Made by a program: the position numbers and the translations under genes. The notes under the pieces are model-generated. The model saw only the letters and a program-made list of their open reading frames with translations, was not told where the DNA came from and did not search any database. Positions 17,770 through 26,514 of a DNA stretch of 64,000 bases are shown here, piece after piece (the stretch's first letter is position 1; the number at the start of each line of letters is the position of its first letter). The DNA comes from Shewanella seohaensis (lineage in GTDB: Bacteria; Pseudomonadota; Gammaproteobacteria; Enterobacterales; Shewanellaceae). The stretch is taken from NCBI RefSeq assembly GCF_025449215.1, contig NZ_CP104900.1, forward strand, positions 3,534,001 to 3,598,000, read 5' to 3'.

Positions 17770-19407
17770 TTAATAGTTTGCAATAAAGTCAGTTGACGCT
17801 TGGATATCGGGTGTAAACGGACGGTCCTTGGCAACAAAAGGCACTTTTTCACGGTAGGCCTTGTACATGGCTTGTGTTGCCTTACCCAGTTGTAGTTCAG
17901 GGTGAGCTTGCTTACGTAAATCAATCGCTTGAGTTGAGTGCAGCAGTTCTAAACCGTAGATGACTTGGGTGTTATCCACGATTTGGATCAGGTTATCCGA
18001 CGCCAACTTAAGATTCGTGAAGGTATCTTCAATCCCACCGGCGATAGAAATCCCATCGAAGGATACTGGCGTGGCTAACTGCTTGTTACGCACTTGCATA
18101 TCCACAAAGGCCTTTTGAATCGCACCGAAGGCATGGCCTTGGTTTTCTGGCGCACTCAGGAAACGCGTCAGCTTAGTAAAGTGATCATCGGACAGATGAA
18201 TAGTGCGCATCACACTGTTATGGGACACGTGGGTCAGGGCCACACTCAGGTTTTGCACTGCGAGTGCCACAGGTAGCGGCTCAAAGTTAGTGGTAGGGAA
18301 CACACCGCCCTGCCCTTCAACCAAATATTTAGCCACTTGTGGGAACTCGGCATATTGGTTCGACGCGCCCACAATCACGGCTGGGTTATCGTCCGAATGG
18401 TTGATTTGGATATTGATCACTTCATCTAATGAAGCTAGGGCCTGCTCGGCGCCTGCAAAGGTGTAAGCCGTAGTTCTAAAGCTTAACGGATCCTGTAATG
18501 GACGCTCATCGTTTAGCTGCCATAAATAGCTACCATCGAGCTGCTTGAGAATGTCACTGGTGGCCGATTTAATGTAAGGGAACGGACGGATGTCGTTGGT
18601 TTGCGGCAAGAATGGCGCCACGTTACCGTTTAATCCCTCAAGGCTTAAGCCAAAGACAGTGGGCGATACGGACAACAATTGCTTCGCTTCACGGTAACCT
18701 TGCATGGCATACGCGACGGCAAAGGCATTGTTAGACAGAATCGATAGCGCATCTTTCCCCATAGGTGCCAATGGGGTGATCCCCGCATCGGCCATCGCCT
18801 CTTTACTGCTCACACGCTGACCTTTGTAGAACACTTCCCATTCACCAATCATGGCTAAACCGACATGGGATGACAGCAGAATATCCGCCTCACCGACTGT
18901 GCCTTTAGCTGGGATCACAGGGGTCAGCCCCTGATTTAAATAGGCTTCATAAAGCTCGGCAACCACAGGTTGCACACCGGTTTGTCCGGCTAACATGGTA
19001 TTTAACCGCACGGCTAAGGCTAGACGAGTGAGTCGAATCGGCGCAGCTTCACCGACACCGGCACTGTGGGCACGCAGAGTGCTGAGGTTAAAGCTTCGAG
19101 AGGCATCGAGCACCGCATCACTCAGCTTACCGTTGGCATCGAACAGCTTGTGGTCTTTATTTAGCCCAACCCCCACGGTTAAGCCATACACAGGTTTGCC
19201 CAGACGCGCCGCTTCCATCAGTAGCGCGTTTGCTTTCACGAGTTGGGTCTTGGCCTGCGGCGCAATCTTCACTTTAGCGCCATCGGCAATCGCCCAGGCT
19301 TGGTCTTGGGTTAAATGTTTACCGTCGAGCACTACTTGCTCCATCGCGAACGCACTGCCTGAAAGTAGACTCAAGGTGAGTGAGGCCATCAACATGGATT
19401 TATTCAT
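17770..19407 (-). CDS. Exported HAL/PAL-superfamily lyase lacking the MIO triad
   Basis: 545 residues with a clear Sec signal (MNKSMLMASLTLSLLSGSAFA), so it acts in the periplasm, unusual for a family that is normally cytoplasmic. The fold signature of histidine/aromatic ammonia-lyases is present: VYGLTVGVG near residue 74, GTVG at 169-172, LQDPLSFRTT, SDDNPAV, TTNFEP and GIEDTF. However, the Ala-Ser-Gly that cyclises to the MIO electrophile is replaced by Glu-Ala-Asp (173-175), so classical ammonia elimination is not expected. The known MIO-less relative is ergothionase, which eliminates trimethylamine from ergothioneine. The start is set at 19407 because GGAG lies seven bases upstream and it begins the signal peptide. 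Many databases would name it histidine ammonia-lyase; I doubt that. Confidence 0.88.
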   Translation of the reverse strand: MNKSMLMASLTLSLLSGSAFAMEQVVLDGKHLTQDQAWAIADGAKVKIAPQAKTQLVKANALLMEAARLGKPVYGLTVGVGLNKDHKLFDANGKLSDAVLDASRSFNLSTLRAHSAGVGEAAPIRLTRLALAVRLNTMLAGQTGVQPVVAELYEAYLNQGLTPVIPAKGTVGEADILLSSHVGLAMIGEWEVFYKGQRVSSKEAMADAGITPLAPMGKDALSILSNNAFAVAYAMQGYREAKQLLSVSPTVFGLSLEGLNGNVAPFLPQTNDIRPFPYIKSATSDILKQLDGSYLWQLNDERPLQDPLSFRTTAYTFAGAEQALASLDEVINIQINHSDDNPAVIVGASNQYAEFPQVAKYLVEGQGGVFPTTNFEPLPVALAVQNLSVALTHVSHNSVMRTIHLSDDHFTKLTRFLSAPENQGHAFGAIQKAFVDMQVRNKQLATPVSFDGISIAGGIEDTFTNLKLASDNLIQIVDNTQVIYGLELLHSTQAIDLRKQAHPELQLGKATQAMYKAYREKVPFVAKDRPFTPDIQASTDFIANY

Positions 19408-19442
19408 TATCATCTCCAACATTTTGTTATATTTAATAAAAT

Positions 19443-20995
19443 CTAAGCTTGCTTGAGCGTCACAGCGTTCGCTGCGGCGCAGTTACGGCCGGCATTACGC
19501 CCAGTGACTACCCCTTCGGCCACGGCACAGGCTCCTAAGCGGCTGGCACCATGGATACCGCCCGTGGCTTCGCCTGCGGCATATAACCCGGGGATGGCTT
19601 TATTGCTGACCAAATGCAGCACTTCGGATTGGGTATTCACCTTCACGCCACCCATGCAGTAATGCACCTTCGGCCACATGCGCACCGCATACCAAGGCCC
19701 TTTGTCCAGCACTATTGCCTCCTGCATGGGGCGGTCGAACTCTTTATCAACGCCCGTCTTCACGGCTTCATTCCAACGCGCGACCTGCGCCTTTAATGCC
19801 TTGGCGGGCATGCCGTAAATAGCGGCTAGTTCGTCTAAGGTCTCAGCCTTGCTGATGACCTTGTATTTCAGGCCCCAATCTAAAGTCTGTGCCTTGCTGG
19901 CACCGGCGGCATTAGTAAAACCAATGGGATAGACAGGCTGCCCCTGCTCATCCCGTCTGGTCATTATGGCGTCGGCGCGCGCCTTGCGGTCGGCCAATTC
20001 GTTGAAGAAACGCTCGCCGGTACGCACATCCACAACAATTCCGTGGGGATAGGTGGCGATAGTGTTGAACTGAGAGGCGGTGCCGAAGCCCTTCTCATCC
20101 GGTGATGCCCAGGGGCCGAGCTGGATCTGGTCCAGATGAATAGGGTTAGCGCCGATAAGCATCATCTGCTTGAGGGCCTCAGAGGTGGCACCTGCATGGT
20201 TGGTTGAATCTAAATCACTATTTAACTCAGGTAATTGCATCATGCGGTATTCAATATCACGACCAAAACCACCGGTCGCCATAATCACGCCACGGCGCGC
20301 GCCGATACGACGTATTTTACCCGTGCGCTCTTTGGGAAAATAAAAACCTTCGCGAACTTCGACACCGATCACCCGTCCGGCCTCATCTTGTACAAAGCCT
20401 TCGAGCTTGGTCTGATTTTTCATGATGACGCCCTTATCCCGGGCGGCTTTAATTAGGGGACGAATAATGCCAGCGCCTGAACTTTCAACCGTTTGCAACA
20501 CTCGTTGTACCGAGTGGCCGCCAAAGTGTTGCACAAAAGGCTTCCAGTTCACGCCGTAATCAATCAACCATTGGCAGGATTCTGCAGTGCCGTTACACAC
20601 CAGTTTAAGCATTTCCACATCGTTCATGCCGCGACCTGCCCGCAGCATGTCAGCCACCATGGCATCGACCGAGTCTTTAATCCCGGCTTGTTTCTGTAGC
20701 GCAGAACCAGCTACCGCCATGGCGCCGCCATTGATGGTAGAGTTACCACCAAACACGGGCATCTTATCGATAACCATCACGCTCACGCCGGCTTCTCTGG
20801 CCTGCAACGCCGCAGACATGCCAGCAAAACCGCTGCCAACCACGAGCACATCTACGATTTCATCGAAGTTGATAGGCGCAGAGTCACAGCTGGCAGTAGT
20901 GGGCAGTGCAATACTCGCCCCGAGTCCCGCGGCCATGACCATGCCCCCTTTAATAACTGGCGGCGCCCCGAATTAATACCTTGGGTTTTACTCAT
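19443..20995 (-). pseudogene. Tat-exported FAD-dependent acrylate/fumarate-reductase family flavoprotein, frameshifted at its signal peptide
   Basis: Flavoprotein subunit related to fumarate, urocanate and methacrylate reductases. FAD site DVLVVGSGFAGMSAALQAREAG...IDKMPVFGGNSTINGG; active-site region FFNELADRKARAD (Arg proton donor), VHYCMGGV (His) and GGIHGASRLGACAVAEG (substrate Arg). It has neither a heme domain nor an FMN-binding domain; electrons come from the separate tetraheme cytochrome. The true N-terminus is a twin-arginine signal beginning at ATG 20995 (GRRQLLKG) with AAGGAAA before it. The frame is lost at the C5 run 20944-20948; one extra G restores LLKGGMVMAAGLGAS. A downstream ATG at 20942 gives a protein without the signal. 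Substrate probably an acrylate side-chain product of the neighbouring lyase. Confidence 0.88.
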
Positions 20996-21038
20996 GCTGA
21001 TTTCCTTCAATAATCATTGGAACTTGTCAGCGTGAAAG

Positions 21039-21054
21039 TGCAGATGCTGTGCCA
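21039..21054 (-). promoter_or_regulatory. Sigma-54 (-24/-12) promoter of the flavoprotein-lyase-cytochrome operon
   Basis: On the minus strand TGGCACAGCATCTGCA matches TGGCACRNNNNTTGCW with one mismatch and exact GG-N10-GC spacing. It lies 44 bases before the flavoprotein ATG. A sigma-54 activator gene is divergent and adjacent. Confidence 0.8.
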
Positions 21055-21103
21055 AGCACCTAAAAAGAGGTATTTATGTGGGGAACTTTGATTGCAGGCA
21101 CAA

Positions 21104-21146
21104 AATCACGAAATATAAAGATCTACAATCACGATACTTAGTGATT
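21104..21146. promoter_or_regulatory. Probable upstream activator binding sites (two)
   Basis: AATCACGATACTTAGTGATT at 21127-21146 is an imperfect palindrome, and AATCACGAAATATAAAGATC at 21104-21123 keeps one half-site. Both resemble the perfect palindrome at 24088-24117 in front of the porin. Located 50-110 bases upstream of the sigma-54 promoter and just before the regulator start, they suit an enhancer-binding protein that may also autoregulate. Confidence 0.65.
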
Positions 21147-21160
21147 AACTTGAAATATCA

Positions 21161-22687
21161 ATGGAAAAACACTTCTATTACGAATCAACGCTAAGACTCT
21201 GTAGCAGTCTGCAACTCGAAAAATCTTTGCACAGTTACTTCGGGTTTATTCGGGATGAATTGCCTATAGATGGGCTATTTGTGAATATTTTTCGCAAACA
21301 ATTTAATGATATACAGTTTATCGCCCATGTTGATGATTCCCATTGCTGCACCTTGGATAAACGCATCCAAATTCCTCTGAAGATGGCGCAATTGCTAGAG
21401 GATCCCGAGCGGCCAAAGGTGCGAATTGTTAATGACATAGAGCATGATCCTGTCACCTCTTTAGTCGCGCCTCAGGTCATTAAGGATATTCGTTCGGTAA
21501 TTATTTTGCGGATGTCGATTGAGAATACCCACCTTGGGATAGTCGGCTTTTATGCCAAAACGACTGGAGTGTTTAGGCCCCGTCATGCTGACTTGATTGC
21601 CCCACATATGCAAAACCTCGCGCTCATCACGGCGCTGAATTTAAGGGATCGCAACTTACTCAAAGAGAACGAAGCGCTCTCTAAACAAAACGTCAGTCTA
21701 CGCCGCACCTTAGATGTTCAAAATGGCGTGGTTGGCGCTAATTCTGGCTTGAAACAGGTGATGCAGCAGGTGCAATCCATCGCCAAGATTAACACCACAG
21801 TGTTAATGCTTGGGGAAACTGGCTGCGGCAAGGAGGTTATCGCCAACGCCATTCACGAACTGTCGGAGCGCTCGGGTAAGCCTTTTATCAAGGTAAACTG
21901 TGGCGCTATTCCAGATACTTTGATTGACTCCGAGCTCTTTGGTTATGAAAAAGGTGCGTTTACTGGCGCTGATTCGCGCAAAATTGGCTACTTCGAGCAG
22001 GCCAACGGCGGCACCATTTTCTTAGATGAAATTGGGGAATTACCGCTTTCGGCCCAAGTTCGACTACTTAGAGTACTGCAAAATAGTTGTATCACCCGCG
22101 TTGGCGGCCACGATGCGGTGCAGCTCGATATTCGTATAGTGGCCGCAACCCACAGAAACCTTCAAGCCATGGTACACAGAGAAGAGTTTCGCGAAGATCT
22201 CTGGTATCGGCTGGCGATTTTCCCCATCGAGATCCCATCACTCAGACAAAGACGCACGGACATTCCTCTGTTAGTGCAACATTTTGTCGAGCAGTTGAGT
22301 GCCAAGTTCAATTTGCCACAGCTACCAAGAATCGCCCCAGAACAACTGAATATTCTCAACCAATATGATTGGCCAGGGAATGTGCGCGAACTCATTAATG
22401 TGCTCGAGCGCGCTATCATTCAGCACCCTGCGGGTCCGCTGGATTTTAGTTTTCTGGCGCCCAAAAGCCTCGAAGCCGTTAAAACCCCGTCCAATCAAAC
22501 CGTGATTATCGATCCAAGTCATGCCAGCGATAAGCTGGTGCCACTGGAGGTGATGACCAAAAAATACATCAGCCATGCCTTAAGGATCACGGGCGGTAAA
22601 CTCTATGGCCCAGGCGGCGCGGCCGAATTGCTGGATATCAATGCCAATACCCTGCGCAGTAAAATGAAGAAGTTAGGGATTGTGTAA
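21161..22687 (+). CDS. Sigma-54-dependent transcriptional activator (GAF/AAA+/HTH)
   Basis: Enhancer-binding protein, 508 residues. The N-terminal 170 residues look like a GAF-type sensory domain. The AAA+ domain (about 195-415) has Walker A GETGCGKE, the sigma-54 contact loop GAFTGA, Walker B IFLDEIGEL, and arginine-finger region REEFREDLWYRL. A C-terminal Fis-type helix-turn-helix follows (GGAAELLDINANTLRSKMKKLGI). No response-regulator receiver is present, so activity is likely set by a small ligand or by-product of the pathway. It is divergent from the flavoprotein operon and convergent with the porin gene. Nearby -24/-12 promoters and shared palindromes strongly suggest these two units are its targets. 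Confidence 0.93.
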   Translation: MEKHFYYESTLRLCSSLQLEKSLHSYFGFIRDELPIDGLFVNIFRKQFNDIQFIAHVDDSHCCTLDKRIQIPLKMAQLLEDPERPKVRIVNDIEHDPVTSLVAPQVIKDIRSVIILRMSIENTHLGIVGFYAKTTGVFRPRHADLIAPHMQNLALITALNLRDRNLLKENEALSKQNVSLRRTLDVQNGVVGANSGLKQVMQQVQSIAKINTTVLMLGETGCGKEVIANAIHELSERSGKPFIKVNCGAIPDTLIDSELFGYEKGAFTGADSRKIGYFEQANGGTIFLDEIGELPLSAQVRLLRVLQNSCITRVGGHDAVQLDIRIVAATHRNLQAMVHREEFREDLWYRLAIFPIEIPSLRQRRTDIPLLVQHFVEQLSAKFNLPQLPRIAPEQLNILNQYDWPGNVRELINVLERAIIQHPAGPLDFSFLAPKSLEAVKTPSNQTVIIDPSHASDKLVPLEVMTKKYISHALRITGGKLYGPGGAAELLDINANTLRSKMKKLGIV

Positions 22688-22717
22688 TGCATTGATAAGA
22701 AATGGATAGTCATGAAA

Positions 22718-22739
22718 AAGGCCACAATACTGTGGCCTT
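22718..22739. terminator. Bidirectional terminator between regulator and porin
   Basis: AAGGCCACA / TGTGGCCTT arms around ATAC between the convergent regulator and porin genes. Confidence 0.7.
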
Positions 22740-22776
22740 TGATGAATGCACTTTTTAGCGCACTCTCTCGTCAGAC

Positions 22777-23946
22777 TTAGAAGAAATAACGAATACCAAC
22801 GGCATAGTTATTATCTTGCAGATCTTCGTAGGCTTTATCGTCCATATCGCTGAAATCGATTTTGGCTTCGGCATACATGATGGTGTCGCGGCTATAGCGA
22901 TAATGCAGGCCTAGCACGGCAAACTGACGCGTCCATTTGCCTTGGATAGCGGTGTTTTCATCGGTGTCCAAATCCTGATAAGTCAGCAATAGGCTAGGTA
23001 CGAATCCGTTATCATAGTGGTAAGCGACAATAAATTCGGCGCCAGTTGAGTCGTAAAGCTCCCCACCTACCAACTCGTTTTGCTCACTCTTATGGGCGTT
23101 AAAACCCACATACAGGCCGTCGGCATCACGACCTGGCGCATATTGATAGAAGCTGCCGTATTGGGCACCGATACCGATGATTTGGTTGGTATTATCGACT
23201 TCTTTGCCCGCAAGATTGCCAGTGAAGTCACCACGGTTAAAGCCCGCTAACACCTTAAATTTATCGGTGAAATAGTAAGTCGCACTCGCGCCATAGCTAG
23301 GGTCGAAGCTCAGCTCCGAACCATCGTTTAAGGCGTTACCTAAATTATCATAGAGCGCCACATCACTATTTTGCTTAGAAGCGTATTGCACCGCGATATG
23401 CAGATTACCAAAGGTATTGCGGTATTGTAGCGCCGCATCGGCACGACCCGCTCCGGTGAGGCCGCCATCACCGAAGGTATAAGCACCAACAGACCAACCC
23501 GTAAAGGCATTCAGCACGTCAGTGGTGTAAGCAACATCGTAATAAGCCCCCCACTGCTTACCAAAGGTGAGCGAGCCCCATTTGTCGTGCGACATGCCGA
23601 CATAACCTAAACGGTTAAAGAGGAAATCTGAGGTTTTTGAAGCCGATAACTGGCCACCACCTTGGCCTTCGGTATAGATAAGGCCATCGTCACTGGTGAC
23701 CATGTTAATGCCCCATTCTGTATGGGCAAAAGAGCGCCAGCCGTTTTTCTCTTGGCGGTCGAAACGGAATCCTACGCGGGAAAAGTTATCAATTACCGAA
23801 GTTTCGTGGCCATCATTTAACGCCGCAAAGCCTAGCCAGCCCATCATATTGACGCTATTGGTTTGATCGTTATACAGCTCAACCGCCTGAGTGGTACCAG
23901 TCAATAGTACCGCGGGGATCATCACTGCAAGCAATTTCTTTTTCAT
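22777..23946 (-). CDS. Outer-membrane porin of the module
   Basis: 389-residue beta-barrel porin with a Sec signal (MKKKLLAVMIPAVLLTGTTQA) and a C-terminal Phe (NNYAVGIRYFF) for Bam recognition. The sequence alternates aromatic and Gly residues (GFRFDRQEKNGWRSFAHTEWGIN, LGYVGMSHDKWGSLTFGKQWGAYYD), typical of gram-negative trimeric porins. The start at 23946 has AAGGTG upstream; a longer frame runs to 24039 but would include the promoter. A sigma-54 promoter and a perfect palindrome lie upstream, so it is likely co-regulated with the lyase operon and may admit the substrate. Confidence 0.9.
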   Translation of the reverse strand: MKKKLLAVMIPAVLLTGTTQAVELYNDQTNSVNMMGWLGFAALNDGHETSVIDNFSRVGFRFDRQEKNGWRSFAHTEWGINMVTSDDGLIYTEGQGGGQLSASKTSDFLFNRLGYVGMSHDKWGSLTFGKQWGAYYDVAYTTDVLNAFTGWSVGAYTFGDGGLTGAGRADAALQYRNTFGNLHIAVQYASKQNSDVALYDNLGNALNDGSELSFDPSYGASATYYFTDKFKVLAGFNRGDFTGNLAGKEVDNTNQIIGIGAQYGSFYQYAPGRDADGLYVGFNAHKSEQNELVGGELYDSTGAEFIVAYHYDNGFVPSLLLTYQDLDTDENTAIQGKWTRQFAVLGLHYRYSRDTIMYAEAKIDFSDMDDKAYEDLQDNNYAVGIRYFF

Positions 23947-24027
23947 ATCATCTACACCTTTTAATTCAGCTAAACCATATATAATCATATGATTTAATTG
24001 GCTTATTATATTCTCCAGCCAACACAC

Positions 24028-24043
24028 AGCAGTTTGCATGCCA
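24028..24043 (-). promoter_or_regulatory. Sigma-54 promoter of the porin gene
   Basis: TGGCATGCAAACTGCT on the minus strand keeps the invariant GG-N10-GC with two consensus mismatches. It lies 82 bases upstream of the porin ATG. Confidence 0.65.
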
Positions 24044-24087
24044 CGGCGCAGAAAATCTGAATTTCAGGGTGTTTTTTAGAAGTAGAT

Positions 24088-24117
24088 CCGCCAATCACGA
24101 AATATCGTGATTGGCGG
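24088..24117. promoter_or_regulatory. Perfect 13-bp-arm palindrome upstream of the porin
   Basis: CCGCCAATCACGA pairs with TCGTGATTGGCGG across AATA. The inner AATCACGAAATATCGTGATT matches the sites upstream of the regulator. It sits about 45 bases upstream of the -24 box, a plausible enhancer position. A rho-independent terminator is less likely because there is no T tail. Confidence 0.7.
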
Positions 24118-24195
24118 CAATTAAATATCGCGGAATATATTAAATATCGTTACTAGATCGCGAGCATTAGCGACAGTTTGATTACATTTGTGTCA

Positions 24196-26316
24196 TCAAG
24201 CTTGAGCAGGCGCTCTGCTAGCTCGCCGTCTAGCCGTAGTGGGCGTAGCGGATGTCGAGGCCGTCGATTTAGCCGAGGTAGTTTTAGCGGCTGAGCTTCT
24301 CGCTGTGGCGTTTTTAGTGCCGGATTTTTTCCATCCAGCGCCTTTACCTCCAGCTTTTCGATAGCCGCGCTTTTTCGTTGCTGCACGCTTAAAGCCCTGC
24401 CCTTTTAAGCCATTGAGGGCTGAGGGTAATTGAGCGCCCGCATTTTCGATTAAGTTATTTAGCGTCCCCAGCAGAGGCTGCATAAAGCCTTGATATGAGA
24501 TTTCTTTATGGCAGATGCCGTTTAGACTTGCCTCCCACAGCGCCGTCATATCGGGTGTCGTGGCGCTAAGGGGTAAGCTATTGATCAAGCCCTTGCCCAC
24601 CTCAGTTGCCACAATCGACTTGCCCTGACGCTGAATAAAGCCCCGTTTAAACAGCAGTTCAATAATGCCTGCGCGAGTCGCTTCTGTGCCTAAGCCATCG
24701 GTTTCCTTTAAAATTTTGCGGATCTCTGGGTCAGTCACATAACGGTTAATCCCCGTCATCGCACTCAGCAAGGTCGCATCGGTAAAGGCTTTGGGAGGTT
24801 GAGTTTGCTTCTCGACCAATTCACCTTGGTGACAATGAAGAACTTGTCCTAAGGTAAGAGGAGGTAACTGACCAAGATATTCCCCTTCCTCTGCGTCCTT
24901 GTCGCCTTGCGCAAAACTCGCAGCGGATGATGCGTCCTTTCGTTCGCTCTCTTCTCTGGCAAACAGTTGTTTCCAACCGAGAGACTTATCCTGTTTTGCC
25001 TTGGTTTTAAAAAGGCCACCTTCGATCGTCACCTCGACCACGGTTTCACTGTAGCAATAGGCGGGGTAAAACTGCGCCAAATACTGTCGAGCAATATGCA
25101 GATAAAGCTGCCTTTCCCGCTGGCTTAAACCTGCTAGATTGGGCTGTTTTTCCGTTGGAATAATGGCGTGGTGAGCATCGACTTTTTTATCATCCCACGC
25201 CTTAGACTTCAGCCGAGGATTGGGCACCTCAGCGTGTGCGACTAACTCGGGCGCACCGCCCGTAATGGCCGCTAATACCCCGCTTGCAAGCCCATGCTGC
25301 TCGGTGGGCAAATAACGACTGTCTGAGCGTGGATAAGTGATTAGTTTATGGCGCTCGTATAAGCTCTGGCAGGTATCGAGTACGTCCTTCGCGCTCATCC
25401 CAAAGCGCTTGGCGGCATCGATTTGCAGCGCCGATAGACTGTAGGGTAAAGGCGGATTCTGCTGCTTATCCTTAGTGCTTAACTGGGTCACTTTGGCGGG
25501 TTTATCGGTGATCCGGCGCACTACATTTTGCGCTAAGCCCTTAGCAAGCACGCGCCCTTCCTCATCCATATAGGGCAAGCAGGCTTCACTGGGTTGCCAC
25601 TTCGCCGTGAAAGCCTGCTCTTTGTCGGTCACTAAGTGAGCCAGAACCTCATAAAAAGGCTTAGATTGGAAATTCGCGATTTCCTCATCGCGGCGCACGA
25701 TAAGCCCAAGCAGCGGAGTCTGTACTCGACCGACCGATAGTACGCCCTGATAGCCAACCTTTTTCCCTTGAATAGTGTAGGCCCGCGTCATATTCATGCC
25801 ATAGAGCCAATCGGCGCGGCTTCTTGCAAGCGCCGAGGTCGACAAAGGAATAAACTCACGATTACTGCGAAGTTGCGACAAGGCACGTTTCACCGCCTGC
25901 GGGTTTAAGTCGCTGATAAGGAGTCGCTGCGTTTGCTGTAATTTATCGCCCGTCACGCCCAAATAGGCGATCACTTCATCAACCAATAACTGCCCTTCCC
26001 TGTCGGGATCGCCCGCATTCACTAGCGTATCGGCCTGCTTCACCAGTTTTTTAAGTACTGTGAGTTGGCTGCGGGTCGCGGCCTTAGGTTTAAGCTGCCA
26101 CTTCTCAGGCACTATGGGTAAATGCTCAAACTTCCACGATTTAAACTCGGGATTATAGGCATCGGGCTCAGCCTGTTCGAGCAAGTGCCCCACACACCAA
26201 GACACACAGTTACCTTGGGCGTCTTCAACAAACCCTTCACCTTTTTTGTGGGGTTTAGGCAGCACATCGGCGATTGCACGCCCAAGGCTTGGTTTTTCGG
26301 CAATATAGAGGATCAT
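24196..26316 (-). CDS. topB: DNA topoisomerase III
   Basis: Type IA topoisomerase that decatenates and relaxes DNA through a covalent 5'-phosphotyrosine. 706 residues. Toprim domain at the start (MILYIAEKPSLGRAIADVL; later VNAGDPDREGQLLVDEV with the DxD metal site). The catalytic Tyr lies in HKLITYPRSDSRYLP; GVLSVGRVQTPLLGLIVRRDEEI is the gate domain. The last 60 residues are Lys/Arg/Ser/Thr/Ala-rich (KKRGYRKAGGKGAGWKK...), a basic DNA-binding tail longer than in E. coli TopB. Start ATG at 26316 begins the Toprim domain. Confidence 0.96.
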   Translation of the reverse strand: MILYIAEKPSLGRAIADVLPKPHKKGEGFVEDAQGNCVSWCVGHLLEQAEPDAYNPEFKSWKFEHLPIVPEKWQLKPKAATRSQLTVLKKLVKQADTLVNAGDPDREGQLLVDEVIAYLGVTGDKLQQTQRLLISDLNPQAVKRALSQLRSNREFIPLSTSALARSRADWLYGMNMTRAYTIQGKKVGYQGVLSVGRVQTPLLGLIVRRDEEIANFQSKPFYEVLAHLVTDKEQAFTAKWQPSEACLPYMDEEGRVLAKGLAQNVVRRITDKPAKVTQLSTKDKQQNPPLPYSLSALQIDAAKRFGMSAKDVLDTCQSLYERHKLITYPRSDSRYLPTEQHGLASGVLAAITGGAPELVAHAEVPNPRLKSKAWDDKKVDAHHAIIPTEKQPNLAGLSQRERQLYLHIARQYLAQFYPAYCYSETVVEVTIEGGLFKTKAKQDKSLGWKQLFAREESERKDASSAASFAQGDKDAEEGEYLGQLPPLTLGQVLHCHQGELVEKQTQPPKAFTDATLLSAMTGINRYVTDPEIRKILKETDGLGTEATRAGIIELLFKRGFIQRQGKSIVATEVGKGLINSLPLSATTPDMTALWEASLNGICHKEISYQGFMQPLLGTLNNLIENAGAQLPSALNGLKGQGFKRAATKKRGYRKAGGKGAGWKKSGTKNATARSSAAKTTSAKSTASTSATPTTARRRASRAPAQA

Positions 26317-26451
26317 ATCTACATTAAATACTGGATATAATTACAGTGTAATTTAGCCCAAAGCGGACAAGAGTGCAAACCGCCGTTTTACCTCAAGGGC
26401 CGATTTAACTCGCTTTGCGGTAACGAAACAATAAAGCTGTGTAAATTTAGT

Positions 26452-26466
26452 TGAGAACAATTCTCA
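26452..26466. promoter_or_regulatory. Fur box
   Basis: TGAGAACAATTCTCA fits the TGANAATNATTNTCA 7-1-7 iron box with a single mismatch and lies 48 bases before the small membrane protein gene. Confidence 0.75.
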
Positions 26467-26514
26467 TCTAAACCTAAAATCCCTTGCATCCGTTACGAGG
26501 AATCGAGAAAACAA

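Noticed and set aside
19443..20942. Calling the flavoprotein a urocanate reductase UrdA
   Set aside because: UrdA carries an FMN-binding domain fused to the FAD domain; this protein lacks it and has a separate tetraheme subunit, so the substrate cannot be assigned from the name.
24088..24117. Porin-side palindrome as a terminator of topB or of the porin
   Set aside because: It has no T tail, lies upstream of the porin rather than after it, and shares its core with sites near the regulator.
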